Positions 63,936 to 64,000 of a stretch of 64,000 nucleotides of DNA are shown in pieces. The notes under the pieces were generated by a model, which was given only the letters and a program-made list of their open reading frames with translations, had not been told where the DNA came from and did not search any database. The position numbers and the translations under genes were made by a program. The DNA is from Taxillus chinensis. Taxonomy: Eukaryota; Streptophyta; Magnoliopsida; Santalales; Loranthaceae. The stretch covers positions 50,474,400 to 50,538,399 of the forward strand of contig CM042092.1 in the NCBI GenBank assembly GCA_023512835.1, in the 5' to 3' direction. The first letter of the stretch is position 1; each line of letters starts with the position of its first letter.

Positions 63936-64000
63936 TGTCGCGCCCAATTTCCTTTCAACTTGGAAATGGGTGGTGACTGCCCATCTCGCACCGAAGGGTC
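63936..64000 (-). repeat. LTR end adjoining gag of element F
   Basis: The minus strand ends AAATTGGGCGCGACA at 63936 and resembles the last 80 bp of solo LTR 2 (GACCCTTCGG, GGGCAGTCAC, CCCATTTCCA). Only six bases separate it from the gag ATG at 63929, and no PBS is present. It is either the F 5' LTR after a deletion or the end of another inserted LTR. Confidence 0.65.

Larger units (their letters stand above)
57480..64000 (-). mobile_element. Gypsy chromovirus element F
   Basis: Minus strand: LTR end at 63936 (LTR continues beyond the window), gag and protease (63929-62311, frameshifted), pol (62310-59172) and PPT, then a 3' LTR from 58966 down to about 57480, where it is truncated. The C-terminal chromodomain-like tail and gag-protease-RT-RNase H-integrase order place it in the chromovirus lineage (Tekay/Del-like by the look of integrase and chromodomain, not proven). 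It probably inserted in or beside element E. Confidence 0.8.

Noticed and set aside
1..64000. Host single-copy genes, tRNA/rRNA genes, CRISPR arrays
   Set aside because: Looked for in all parts; every recognisable coding stretch is retroelement-derived.

Overview
The window is plant nuclear DNA, most likely an angiosperm repeat-rich (heterochromatic) region. It is built almost entirely from nested, broken LTR retrotransposons. I see no single-copy host gene, no rRNA or tRNA gene, no CRISPR array and no bacterial-style operon. The evidence is Ty1/copia and Ty3/gypsy polyproteins with plant-type domain order, LTRs starting TG and ending CA, 5-bp target-site duplications (TSDs), primer-binding sites (PBS) complementary to initiator tRNA-Met, and polypurine tracts (PPT). 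Letters A-H are my own labels.

Layout. (B) 1-3125, minus: 5' LTR and gag of a Sirevirus-like copia element, inserted in (C), a plus-strand copia element (3126-about 5745) whose RNase H is cut by long poly-C runs. (A) about 5746-36122, minus: a large copia element of B's family, with gag, pol and an extra 3' ORF ('ORF-X'). It carries two solo gypsy LTRs with perfect TSDs (12701-14369, 15174-17583), and its own 5' LTR is split by a composite fragment (20805-22433) and by element G. (G) 22963-36020, plus: the only complete element, 13,058 bp with two 1387-bp LTRs and GATCA TSDs, same family as A, inserted head-to-head inside A's LTR. 36123-39090: remnant of a Tat/Ogre-like gypsy LTR and leader. 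(H) 39091-39805: another LTR of the A/B/G family, cut by (D), a minus-strand copia element of a second family (39806 to 51762), itself cut in gag by (E), a plus-strand gypsy element (LTR 51763-53664, eroded gag). (F) about 57480-64000, minus: a gypsy chromovirus with gag, protease, RT, RNase H, integrase and a C-terminal chromodomain-like tail.

Most notable system. Elements A and G carry, downstream of pol and in sense, a reading frame of about 900 codons. Its N-terminus resembles the 'putative plant transposon protein' domain and its C-terminus is a Ulp1/SENP-like (C48) cysteine protease with His, Asp, Gln and Cys at Ulp1 spacing. A TATA-like box lies about 115-120 bp upstream of the start in both copies. 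Element D has a diverged version of the N-terminal part in the same place, without a protease domain that I can find. The gypsy LTRs carry a second unusual signal: repeated inverted repeats whose outer half is constant and whose inner half differs by family while pairing is kept.

All coding regions are broken, mostly by stops explained by C-to-T or G-to-A transitions, so nothing here looks autonomous. The long poly-C runs at 4679-5287 may be a sequencing or assembly artefact.
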